A stretch of DNA of 64,000 nt from Schistocephalus solidus (taxonomy: Eukaryota > Platyhelminthes > Cestoda > Diphyllobothriidea > Diphyllobothriidae). Of this stretch, positions 25,199 to 37,000 are shown piece by piece; the stretch's first letter is position 1, and every line of letters starts with the position of its first letter. Under the pieces are notes generated by a model that did no database searches, was not told the DNA's origin, and saw nothing but the letters and a program-made list of their open reading frames with translations. Both the position numbers and the translations under genes were made by a program. The DNA is taken from positions 105,452-169,451 of the forward strand of contig WEDG01005091.1 in NCBI GenBank assembly GCA_017591395.1, in the 5' to 3' direction.

Positions 25199-25699
25199 GA
25201 AAAAACTACCACAGAATGTATAAATTCTATGAAGTTACTCTTTGTTTAAGAGAACTATTACTAGTTTTCTTTCATTCAGAACAGCTTCAACGAATTCTGG
25301 GCGCTGACACGGTAGAATCTGTTTTCTAGTTCGACGGAGTGCGTGGCACCTGAACCCGATCCCAAATCTTACTTTGAGGGCTATGGCACCGTCTCTGCAG
25401 ACTGCACCCGTTGAATTTTTTGGCAGACAGCTAGCAACCATCCACGGATGCACTCTTGCCTAGGTCAGAATCCTGGTTCCTAAAAAAAAACAGAAAAATT
25501 GCAAACATAGTGAACTTGTGTTAGCTTTTCCCTGATCTGAATTGCTACCATCCAAAAGGCAGCATTTTTTCTCCTGAATAACATAAAGATAAGAAAAACA
25601 CTTATACTGATATATATTCAGGAGATTTTTCACTGCCATCCTGATCCCTACTGAATATTCGTCCGATAATGGATGTAAACCAGCATTAAATACAACTAT

Positions 25700-27480
25700 T
25701 ATTATTAAAAGTTGATAAAAAACAAGGACGCAGTCACTGTACTTATGGATGTGAATGGCGTTGAATTCGTTGAAAATGGTGAGGTAACCGAGCACTTGGG
25801 TTGGTTCTATGCCTCGGTGTACACTAGAGAAATCGAGCTTCAGCTTGACACGGTCAACAGGGCTGTTATAAACACTGGTCCATTGCTTAAAATTATAATC
25901 TTACCAGAACCTCTCGTGGAACGAGAACTGTAAAAATCTCAAAGAAGCCAATTCAGCTGGTCCGCACGATATGCCGGCAATGTTCTTTAAAGAATTGGCG
26001 ATGACCTCTTCAAACCACTAGCACATTTATTCATCATTTGAATCAGGGCCACTGCCATCCGAATGGAAGGCAGCAAATATCTACGCAATATAGAAGACTG
26101 GGATCGATCTAATGTCAAAAATTATCTGTATGCTAGCCTTACTTCGATTTGCTGTAAAATTATGGAATCAAAAATTAAGTAGGTGACCATGAATTTCCTG
26201 GATGCAAACCGATTACTCTCAGAACTCCAGCATGGCTTCAGAAAGAATCGCTCTTGTCATTCCACTTTATTCTCTCTACAGAGCAGTGGACTCGCGCATT
26301 GGACGAAGATGGTAGGGTTGACGTCATCTACACAGATTTCAAGAAGGCGTTTGACAGTGTCCCACACAAACGTTTCATCTATAAATTATCTGAAATTGGA
26401 ATAAGAGGAATGATGCTGACATGGATCACAGCTTTTCTTATTGGAAGATTGCAAACTGTGTGCACCAATACCTCGAAGTGAACACCTAATCCGGTTTTAT
26501 GTGGTGTCCCACGAGGCTCCGGCTTAGGACCGTTACTCTTCTTAGTCTACATTAACGAATAAGTCGACGACCTGGGTTACAGCGCCGTCATGTTTGCAGA
26601 CTATGTTAAAATGTGTAGTGCCGACAGGCACGCAATTCAAGAGAGTCTCAACCGTCTTAGCAGCCGATCTGCTCGTTGACTCTTAATTTTTTTAACGTTG
26701 GGAAATCTGTTGTCCTAAGACTCCATACCACGCGAAACAGTGAGGAGGTTGCTACCTGCCAATACCCTCTCGATGGGCGGTCCCTTATAATTGGTTAGGA
26801 ACAGAAGGACCTCGTTGTTCTAATTAAATCCTCACTCAAACCATTTTCTTAGTGTTAAAATGCAGTTTAGTGCACGGCACAAGTCTTAATTGCGTTCAGA
26901 CGAGGATTTGTGCAGATTAATAAGGAACTATTCTGAAAAACCTACGGTGCATTGGTTGATCTCAATTGGAGTATGCCGTGCAGGTCTGACGTCCGTGGTT
27001 TAAAAAGGATTATATACAGCTGAAAGGAGTGCATGCGAGGGCTAGGAAGATGGTCATGAATCTTAGTCATTTACTTTACGAAGCAAGACCGGTTAAAATA
27101 GATTTGGTTCCTCTCAATTAAAGGCAACAACGCGGTGAACTCATCCGAACCTACCAGATTTTCAGAGGCCGCGATTATGTCCATGACTTTGCTGACTTCT
27201 TTTTATTGGCTGGAACGGAACCTCTGTGGGGTCATCCCTCTAAACTGCAGAGGAAGTTGGTTCATACGCACGTCCGATGGAGAGGATATTTGGGGCATGG
27301 AAAGGACTCCCTAACGAGATGGTCCTTTCAGAAGCTTTCAACACATTTAAATGCAAAATAGGTACTCATTTGATGAGAAACATATTACATATAATGAAGG
27401 TTGTGTCAGTAGCGGCTGCTTGTGCCTGGCCCACAATATCGATGACCCTATATTTCCAGTTATCAGATTTATTGTTGTAA
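25700..27480 (+). mobile_element. Decayed CR1-like LINE reverse transcriptase
   Basis: Blocks in order: LMDVNGVEFVENGEV and FYASVYTRE (25730-25830), NLKEANSAGPHDMPAMFF (about 25935), LLSELQHGFRKNRSCHSTL (26213-26270), VDVIYTDFKKAFDSVPHKR (26320-26376, an intact palm A block), VLCGVPRGSGLGPLLFLVYI (26500-26560), and FADY where FADD is expected (about 26590), so the second catalytic Asp is lost. The C-terminal tail FGAWKGLPNEMVLSEAFNTF (27289-27348) fits the usual end of this family. Several stops and frame changes show it is inactive. Confidence 0.75.
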
Positions 27481-30400
27481 AGGTTTATTCTGCTGCCATT
27501 TTTTAATATGAAAAGCGAGCTAAAAGGCGAAAGCTGAAATTCCCTCAATTAAGTTACTTTAAGTCATAAAGTGACCTAAACCACATAGCTGTACAGCCTT
27601 TGCAGAAATTCAATCTACATGAGGCGTGTAACTTAACCCTAAATTTCTTATGGTTGATCGTTCTAAAAGTAACCTATTTTGAACTACTAGGTGACCAGGA
27701 AGCTCTGTGGGCCAAAAACGTGAAATCACTCTTGGATGAAGCAAATTACATCTGCTAAATAGAGCTTCAACGTGAGAGTATAAGTAGGTAATTGTTGATT
27801 TTATCAATCCAACTAGTGGCCGTGTCTTTAAACTGGAAGCAGAGCCGGAAATCAGCTGCAATTAGACGTTGCGTAACGCGCAGGATGTAAAAGAATATTA
27901 TGAGCGAAGAAAATATTAAATGACTGCGGATTGTACCATCGTGTAAAAAAATTTCTGATTTTGCGTGCCTTTATATAATGGTCGATTTTTTGCCTGAGTA
28001 CGATTATTTTGCCCCTTATTCTGAATATCTTAAATTGCACATTCTTTGACATGCATTTATGATCCGTAGGAGCGCATCACTAGAAAGCAATGCATTAACC
28101 AAAATAGCAAAAGTTTGCACCACAGCAGTCACACAAACTATACAATTCGTTTAAACTAATTAGTAAAGATAAAATATCAGTTGTTATATGTAAGGCCTTG
28201 AAGTCCTTTAAAAAGCTGAAAATGAAGACAATCGAGGGTGAAATAATTTCCAGTTAGTACTAATTATAAAATTGAGTATAAAAATCTTCCTCGTAGTTTG
28301 ATAATTTTATTTAATTTTTTCAAATTTCTGCGTGGTAAATAACCCGTTGTATGGTGTTGCTGCAGAAATTCGAAAACAGAGACTTTTTATTATATTTAAA
28401 TAAGAAAGCTTGTATAGTCTGCACAGTACATTGGCAACTGCGATCTCAAGTTAACGTTTTTGCTTAAATCAGTGCCTGGATCTCCTACGACAGTGTAGTT
28501 CACCCTATTACATAGTACTAAAATGTTCTGACTTAATTACAGTCAGTACAGTACAGTAAACCGCAGGTCAGCTTATTCAACCTGGGACGCCTGTCTTCAT
28601 GGCGTAAAAGATTTTACGGTGCTTTATGCAGCGCAAAATCTTTATTTAAGTCTTGAGCGCCTTAATGACACTTTCACCCTTCCTGATCAATAGCAAAATC
28701 ATAAACATCATCAACCCACACATCATGGAGATACACTTTTTCATTGTTTCAAGGGATTGATCTATGGTATCAACACGGTCGTTTGAGATACATTCCGCTC
28801 TTATTGTGCAGCCAGATTTGCCATTAAAATGACTTTTGTCAGTGATCCTGTAGTACTTGTGCGCGACTTGCTTACTAGACCAAGCAGATTATTAGACGCA
28901 TAAAAGCCTATATATTTGAGATGTTTGTGTACGTAGACAGAAGAAATCCCAATTTCAGGAGTAAACTTTTATCGCCAATGATAGGAAACGCTAATTTGCC
29001 CGAAGTTAAATTTTCGTAATAGTCGGTAAATTTAAAGTGCTACAATTTGTGATATAAAAAGTTAAACCCTCAATTATAACCTGGTCTTGGACAATTTGTA
29101 TGCGTAAGTTCAATCATAACTAGCATAAATAAAGGCAATGTTGCCACATGCTTTATCTTCATGTCAATATTTTTGGAAGTTTTTTGTTTATTTGTCCGCC
29201 CATTCTTTGTATAAGCACACAAGAAACTAACAGGTACGTATTGCAGCAACTGATCACCAGTTCATTAATGCTCGGTTAGCTAAGGGAACCAAGTGCTAAG
29301 GTGGATAAATGTACACTGTGGTCCTTCCAAAACTAATTGATTGCCAACGCATTGCTTTTAGTTTCTATATTATAAAAAGTATACAGACAGGAAATTTATT
29401 TGAAAGCTTTAAATATTGATTTGCATTAAAATTTTTGTGAAACGCTTCATAATTATTTGGCAGTTATATTCAATTTAGGCAAGGAGGTTATCTAAGAGTA
29501 TATATTCGTAACTAATTCTGATTATATGTAAACTGTTATCTTAGCCAAGCTCTGAATTCAACTCGATTGCAAATGGCTGTATGGAGTGCATATGCGTGTA
29601 AGTAGTACTAAAAAGGAGGGCAATATTGTTCATTGCCCATTTGTAAGAATTGTAATTTGACTCTAAAAAATGTTTTTATATACAAGATGAAGATCTTTTT
29701 TACATCAAGTTTATCTTTTTATTTATTAAGGCAATATTTTTCGTGTCAGTTAACAGGTCTTTAGGGTTCCTTGTGGCATAGGCCAGCAGGGTATCGCCTC
29801 ACAGTATGCTCCTAGTTCCTCCCAGGACATTAATTTGTTAATGGGCATTTTGTCTTTTCCTATCTAAATTCTGTTGAATTCTCCAAATAAACTTAAAGGA
29901 CTTCAATCTCTAAAACATATTTTTTGATCCAAATTTAAAATACCTACCCCATTTACCTGATAAAATTGACAAGAAACATATTGTCTTTTGTTTTTATTTT
30001 TAAAAATGGATATGTGTACTGGTATGTGTTTTCTTCCTCCCTTCATCAATGGAGATGCTGTCTTCTGAAATGTTAACCGAAATTCAGAACTTTGCGTGGA
30101 ATTTAAAACGATTAGTTACAGAGGGTTACAATATTGTTTATAGTGCAGCATAATCCCAAGGTACTTTAGTCACTCTAGGATGCAGACATCTGAATGATTT
30201 TCTTTCCGGGCAACTGCGAAAAGTACACTATGTAAAAATGTCTACTTGAAGAGTATGCATTTTTCTGATTGATTTTCTATGCTCCATAAATTCAAATATA
30301 TTTTATAGTAAACATTTAAACAATATTCTTCTTTGTACTCATATGTTAGAAATTCACATCTTCTTTAAATTTCACGCGTGCAAAAATATTTTGTTCAGAA

Positions 30401-30739
30401 AAGCGTTGTAATTATGACGTTTGTGAGATCACGAAAAGGTTGTTCAACAATTACTACGTCTAAACGTTTATTACTGCCACGTATAAAGTATAAAACGTGG
30501 TTTAAATCCCTTGAAAAATTTGATGGAAATTGTGTGCCATCGTCATAATGGCAAAGAGGGATGTGAGATTTTCCTTAAAAGAACGCCTCCAGCATGTAAT
30601 CTAGAAACCATAAATATAAATATTATTACAGGGCAGGTTGAGAGTTTTCTTGGCATTCAAAAAGTTTTCAAATTGGCAAAGTTGAGAGTTCTGATTTGAT
30701 CATTTGAGAAATAAAGCGGGCTTACTGGCACAATTTTAT
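27481..30739. other. No gene recognised
   Basis: AT-rich DNA. The minus ORFs at 27610-28052 lack recognisable domains. Nothing else stands out. Confidence 0.45.
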
Positions 30740-33325
30740 TCATATAATGACGTTTTGGAGAGCTTGATTGGCTCAGCATTGTAAAAGTTACTGCAGATAA
30801 CTGAACAGAACCGGAAGTGGCGTTCTATGGCCTGTGTTTTGGCTTCAGTCTGATTAATGTTTTTTGTTCGCTGTCTGGGCCCTTTGATGGATGTTTGATA
30901 GGCAGTAAAGCTGCGTGCCTTATGAGTCATTCCCGCTATGAGGGAATGGGCATTGCGCCTTATGCCCAGTGGCTCTTGTTTTTCATTGGGTGGGCTGTTT
31001 ATAGCGGTTTTCTTGAGTTTCGAATGACCAAATTGTCCTCGGTTTTGCGTACGTAGTGAGGCAAGACGTCATAAGCTACAGGAAGGTCAGGATGCCCGTT
31101 TAATCGAGTTGGCATCTAAATACCACGCCTAAAGCGTTAGCCATTCCATCTTTGAGCTGCCACTGTCTACGATGGCAGCTCCGTAATGATTAAGGTATGA
31201 CAAGTTTTTCCACGTGTGTTGCAAGCTGGGAGTTTGGGTCTAGTCTGCGAGCTGCCGATTTGTGTTTCTGCAGACAGGTCTGTAAGTTCCGCCTGGTTTC
31301 CTCCACTTAATTGCAGTCTTCCTCGTTACAACTTATTTTGTACACCACTGCCGAGGTTTCAGTTAGTAGCAACGGTGACGAATTTTTGCTTTCGAGCGGT
31401 GGGCTATGCCTACTCTGGTGGATTGTAAGAGTGGGGAAACCGCCTCGAGATTCCCTTTATGTAGGGAATAGCCCTTCAGACTTCAGGTAGCTGTTCCTTT
31501 CACCGTCGTCTGTTCCCTTGGCGCCTGTTTTTCTCGATAAAATGGTTAGCATAGCCATTAGCCTTTAAGAGGTTCTTGAGGTATAGTCATTCAGCCCTTA
31601 TGTTTGCTGGCGTGCTGCAATGGATTTCGACTCTTTTTATTAAAGTCCGGATACAGCTGCGCTTGTGAGATAGAGTGATTGCTGTGAAAGTGTAGTATTA
31701 ACTTCGTGCCTTTGGTTTTTCCAAACACTGGGGTTTTCAGTTGGCCAGTCGAACATAGGCGCACAAGCACGTCATTGACAATAAGTTAGTTATTAGTCTC
31801 GCCTTCCATCGTCAATGGAATATTTGGGGCTACCGAGTTCATTAATTCCTTGAGGTGCTCGATATCAGTTGTTTTAATAACAAAGAAGTTGTCGTTAAAA
31901 AAACGAACCGAGAATTTCCGTTGATACTTGGTAAACATCAAGTGTTCTATCCGTTTCAGGACTATTTCAGCATTCAGGCCTGAAAGGGGAGCCCATGGGA
32001 GTGCCTTTAATTTGTTGGTTAACTTTTCCACCGAAGGTGAAATATATTTTAAGGCAGCGCCGTAGAAGCTTGACTAGGTGATCGGACTTCAGGGCCTTGT
32101 CTGCCTCATAATAGCGTTAAGCCAGTATTTGTTTCACGTCTATCGATAGATGTTGCGGAATGGAGCTGAAGAGTGAAATTAAATCAAAAGATTCCAAGGA
32201 TTCATCTGGTTATAAATTCAGGTGTTTTATGAGCTCAAAGAATTTATTCACAGAAGCCACTGTTGTTTGTGAGCCTTCGGCCAGAAACTTAAGACGACCA
32301 AACATTCATTTTGCCAGACCATATGTCAGAGTGCCACGAAGGGACACGATGGGCCTGAGTGATATATTTGCCGTAAAACGAGCCATGGCGGACTCAGTGG
32401 GTTTCATTGAGAACCAGTCGCTGGGTGTTTATCTGGGTGACCAAAATCGTCATATCTTTGGTACAGCATATTTTATAAGAGTATTGGTCATCGAGTAGGC
32501 TCCGTGCTTTGTTCTAGTAATCGGAGTTGTTGAGCACTACCGTGAAACGACCTTTGTCAGATGGCAGGATAATTATGTTTTTTATCCGCCTTTTAGACTT
32601 TTTGGTGCTCACTGTTCTTCTTTACTAAGTGTTGCACATCTTCTAGGTCGCATGAGTAAGGAGGAAGTTTGTTGACGGATTAACTCTTCCGTCTCTTCTG
32701 ATGTCCCTGTTAGATGAAGAACGGATTCAAACGCGGCGCTAAACTCTGTATGTGCGGCGTCTATTGTGTTGAAAGTGACTGCATATTCAAGGACTGCAAG
32801 TTTCGTGTTGGTGAGGGATTTAGAGGAAAGGTTACGGACAATGAGGCCGGGCGAGTTGTATAAATTGGCTCATTTAAATGATAATTTCCTGTTTCTTTGT
32901 ACGGACTTTCTGAGCATGCCTGAGGATGGGCTGCTCAATGTCATTCAATTCCTCTCCAGCAGTTGCCCAGAAATATCACTTAGCTTGGCCGAGCTGTGAG
33001 TTGTAACGTTGTAGTTTTTGGTGGCAATCGTGAATAAATGAACTGGACATTCGTCTGCCATGCCGAGCTAAAGTCTCTTTTGCTAGAGCCGTATTCACAG
33101 GTGGTTCGTAAGTGGCAGAGTCAATCGGTTGACAAGGCAGCGATGAAGGAAGTGCAGTTGCGCTTGAGTTGACGCTATCTGCAGGGCACCGGGCAGCGTG
33201 CCGTTGGGTGCAATTCACCCGTTCAGTTATCTGCATTTGCTTTGACAATGGTGAGCCGACCAAGCTCTTCGAAACGTCAGCATACGAATAAAATTGTTCC
33301 GGTGAGCCCGCCTTATTTCGCAAAT
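30740..33325 (-). mobile_element. Decayed Penelope-like element with GIY-YIG part
   Basis: Minus-strand reading gives, 5' to 3', an N-terminal part at 32976-33323 (RNKAGSPEQFYSYADVSKSL). RT core blocks follow: ESFDLISLFSSIPQ near 32170, YFTFGGKVNQQIKGTPMGSP near 32000-32060, and FSVRFFNDNFFVIKT with NSVAPNIPLTME at 31790-31920. This last is the RYVDD-type box, here FFND, so one catalytic Asp is lost. A C-terminal cysteine-rich GIY-YIG-like segment lies near 31150-31430 (GVAHRSKAKIR, LKPRQWCTK). A conserved-looking tail runs to about 30740. Several frameshifts and stops make it inactive. The RT block order and the nuclease-like C-terminus together identify the Penelope-like class. Confidence 0.65.
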
Positions 33326-33929
33326 TTGAAATGTTTTTTCAAACTCAAAAATACTCTGTTTTGAGCATAAATGTTGAGTAAAATATGGATTTCTACTAAA
33401 AAGTGAAATAAAGGGTATTTGTGCGTTTTTCTACAAAAAATATTACAATTTATAATGGCATAGAAAAATCGATATGAAAAATTCAGATAAAACAGAAAGT
33501 CAATTTTTAGCGAGTGCAGTTTCTTCAGGTGTGCTGGAAGAACTCGCTTCTTGCGTGATTATAATATCTTATGACTATACTGCACGATAATGAATAAACA
33601 GCCCGACTTAAGTAACATTTTAGAATCGCAAAACTCTTTTTGGAATCGCGGTTAACATTGCATGTAATACCACATCTAGCTGTACTCCTCTCGTTATCTA
33701 AGTATACGAATAATGTTGCATAGGTTGTAAACTTTAGGAAAACTTCCTAATTTCTGTATATTTTTTAATGTGTTTGGTGACCTCATGATTTTTATCTCCT
33801 ACTCATCAATACAGTTTGTGGCATCCACTGATAGAGCGTGTGGACTTATAACACTTTCATATATTCACTTTACCCCTCAACTAAGAATCACTTTGTTTTT
33901 TTGCTTTATTGTGAAATTATTCTTTTTAG

Positions 33930-34023
33930 GATGTGTTATTAGTACGAACACTGGAGCCAAGAAAGAACAGCAACGTAAGACTTCGATTAAACTGCCTCCG
34001 TTATCTAGAGCCTTTGTGATCAG
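33930..34023 (+). CDS. TTC29: TTC29 candidate N-terminal exon
   Basis: Bounded by a strong acceptor (ATTATTCTTTTTAG) and a donor (CAG|GTATGTG). Enters in phase 1 and leaves in phase 2. It encodes a basic, low-complexity N-terminal stretch ending LPPLSRAFVI. Its phase 2 exit joins exactly to the phase 2 acceptor at 40638, giving AFVIRYRSSPF. The TTC29 N-terminus is poorly conserved, so phase and position are the main support. Confidence 0.5.
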
Positions 34024-37000
34024 GTATGTGATTCATAAATAGTTTAGTTTGTAAACCTGTTTCTTTAGGAGTACTTATTGACGTAATTTAGCATAGTAAT
34101 TAGCTAAAAGTGACGTATCAGTTATTTGCTTATACTTCCTTTGGATGCACAATCTTTTTGTTCCGTATAAACCAACCAGAAAACTATAATAAACGAGGGA
34201 TAACCTATGATTAAAAGTGGTTGGAACAAACTATCTGCCTTCTTTTTTCTGGTCACGTGAAGTACCGATTGCCTTTCGCATTTGTGACCATCAGGCCATC
34301 GTTAGTTTTCACTTTACTCGCGCTGGGCCTTCCTGGCTGGGTTATCATTTTGACTCCGACGCTTCACTTGCAATGTGAATCAACCGCTTTGGTTTAGCAG
34401 GTCACTGAACGTTACCACAGCGGAATCTGATTTTGATCCTCATCAGCTCAATAGTTCAATGAATTTATTTGAAGAGGAGTAGTTTCCCAAATTTGATGAA
34501 TGCCTTTTCCGAAACCTAAATAAAATTAAGTATTTACATGTAGACATTAGCCAAACAGTGGCATCTTGACTTGTAACTTCCGTGAAATATTGCTCAAAAA
34601 TTATAAAATGTGCTTATCCGCGATTTTAGAAGTGTCTAACATATTTATTTGAAAGTCAGCACAGTTCTTCGGCAATTTAACTATCTTAAAAGTAACACCT
34701 TGCGTGGACATGGGTGGACGATGCGACCCTCTCACATTGATTAGTTCTTGTCATGGACAAACGAGGTTATTACGTGTTTCGAGTTTATTAACTCCCCTAT
34801 GCTCTGTTGGTTACTATATTTATTCGGGCGCTCGCACTTACCCAGAGTATAAGAGGGTAATTTGGTGAAAGTTCTCCTCATGTCCATGAGGAACCCTGGA
34901 GATGTTCAATCCGACTTCTTAAATTGTGTTAGGCAACGTAAGCTTCGCGTCTATGCGAGTTTTCAAGAAAAACTGGCAGGCAATATTGTAAAGTTTGCTC
35001 CTAAGCCTAGCAAACCTCTCTCTGAACACGAATTAATTGTGCATTCTGGCTTTCGGCTGATTTTGTGGTGGATCAATGCTCTTTTGCTTTTTGAGGTTAC
35101 CGTAGAGAACACAAAATATTTATCCAATTTCTCGTGTCAAATTTGCTGTTAATGTTGTTCATCCTACACACTTTCACGATTCCATAAGGTAAACTGCCGG
35201 TATATCAACTTTGAAGGAAGGTGAAAACCGATAACTGTACGGAAGCTAGAGTTGATTTTATCCACAATTTTAAAGATGAATGCTTTGCCTGTTTACCAGT
35301 CCACTTGTTTTTAATACAAATTTAACTAATGAAGCTACTTATAGTGTCGCTTGCATCACGACACCAACTCAGTCAGTGAATACGAGTCTTATTTTTTTAG
35401 TCCACCCGCAATTTTGAAGGCCACATTCATTTATCAGTTCTGACCACGATGGCTCCGGTGGTAATGCGTAAACGGATTCAGACCATCTTTCTCTTGTTCA
35501 GTGTGTTTTTAGGTCAGCTGATGTATTTGAACTCCATGTTGTAATCTGTGATAGGCAGCTCCAATAATAGGTGGGGCTTCCTATGCGAGAGATGAGGCTT
35601 TATTCGAGGCTTTAGTATGCTCTGTGAGAATCAAAACGAAAGATGGACAGTTTTTGCAAGTAATTAAAAATAGGAGTTACTCTTCACCATCGTAAAGGAC
35701 GATGCCATTTACCGAATCCTATCACGAAAATAAAAAAATTTGCGGTACCGGCTGTGCATTTTATAGCTGATTTTTAAGTGGTGATTAATTCATTACCAGA
35801 AGTGTCCTTTCAGTAGCAAGTACAAACTTAGCCAGAAAAAAGAGCTGAGCCCATGCAACCGAGCAGCATATTCGTACAAAAGTTTGGCAGTTAAAGTACA
35901 TGTAATCGTGGAAGATGGCATTGCCTTGGAGGATATCCTGTGCTGACCATTTTCGTATAAATTTTTCAGATACATGGGGAAGAGTTTTTAAAATGTCCAC
36001 GAGGCTACTTAGTCACGGGTCATTCTGTTCAGCTTCGTATCTATTACGTAACTAACGGAGGTTTTATAAGATGTAACTGCTATTGGTCAAGTTCTCATCC
36101 TGTTCAACGCAATGCCTAACAGTTTTTCCTGAATACTGATAAATTTCGGGAAGTTTCGGAATGAACCATAAAATTCCGGAGATTTGTAAGTGGGTATTTT
36201 CACCAATTGGACCCATTGCTGCGAAACCAAGCAAGATGAAAATATTCTTCGAAGGCCGACATTATCGTTTCTTTAATTGATCTCCCTAGCATTTGGGCGT
36301 AAATTGTGTGACCTAACACATGCAAAATGCCGAAATTTACGAAGGATTGATAATCAATCACAAACCAGCATCAACGCATGTACAAAAACTTCGAAATATT
36401 AATGAGCAACCTTTAGCGAATTTAAAACTTAAAGTAAATATGAAAAATTATATTATTTTTTTGAGAAATACTAACTTTTTATACAAGCGGCAAAATCTGA
36501 TTACGTGAATGTTCACTGTAAATGCGACGAATAAATTTAAATGGAATTTTCAAGTGACAGCGTACGAATATCATCTTGTTTATCTCAATAGGGATGAGGA
36601 AAAGGTTCAATGATTCAGTTGCAATGAAATCAATAAAAATATCAATATGGCTCTGCTTTCTAAACTTCTGTTCTCCCAATTTGTCTGTTGTTTGCAATAA
36701 AAGAGTGCAAAATCATCGACTTAATCCTGGTATTCGATTGAATTACACCAACTGGTAGAAACTTTATTGTGAGTAGACTGCCTGTAGTATCGGCTCAGTT
36801 TTGGTTGACATAATAGCAATTGCTACTTAATAGGGAACTTGTACCTGCTGTAGTTCACATTTTATCTTTGAAGTGCGTTAACAATTGAGAACTTGCAGCT
36901 ACAGTCGTCAGCGTCACTGTAATACAACTTATTCGAGGTAGTTGGAGAGGGCGGCCGGGCGTGGTATTCGGCAGGCACTTGCTCAATACTACAATTGGAA

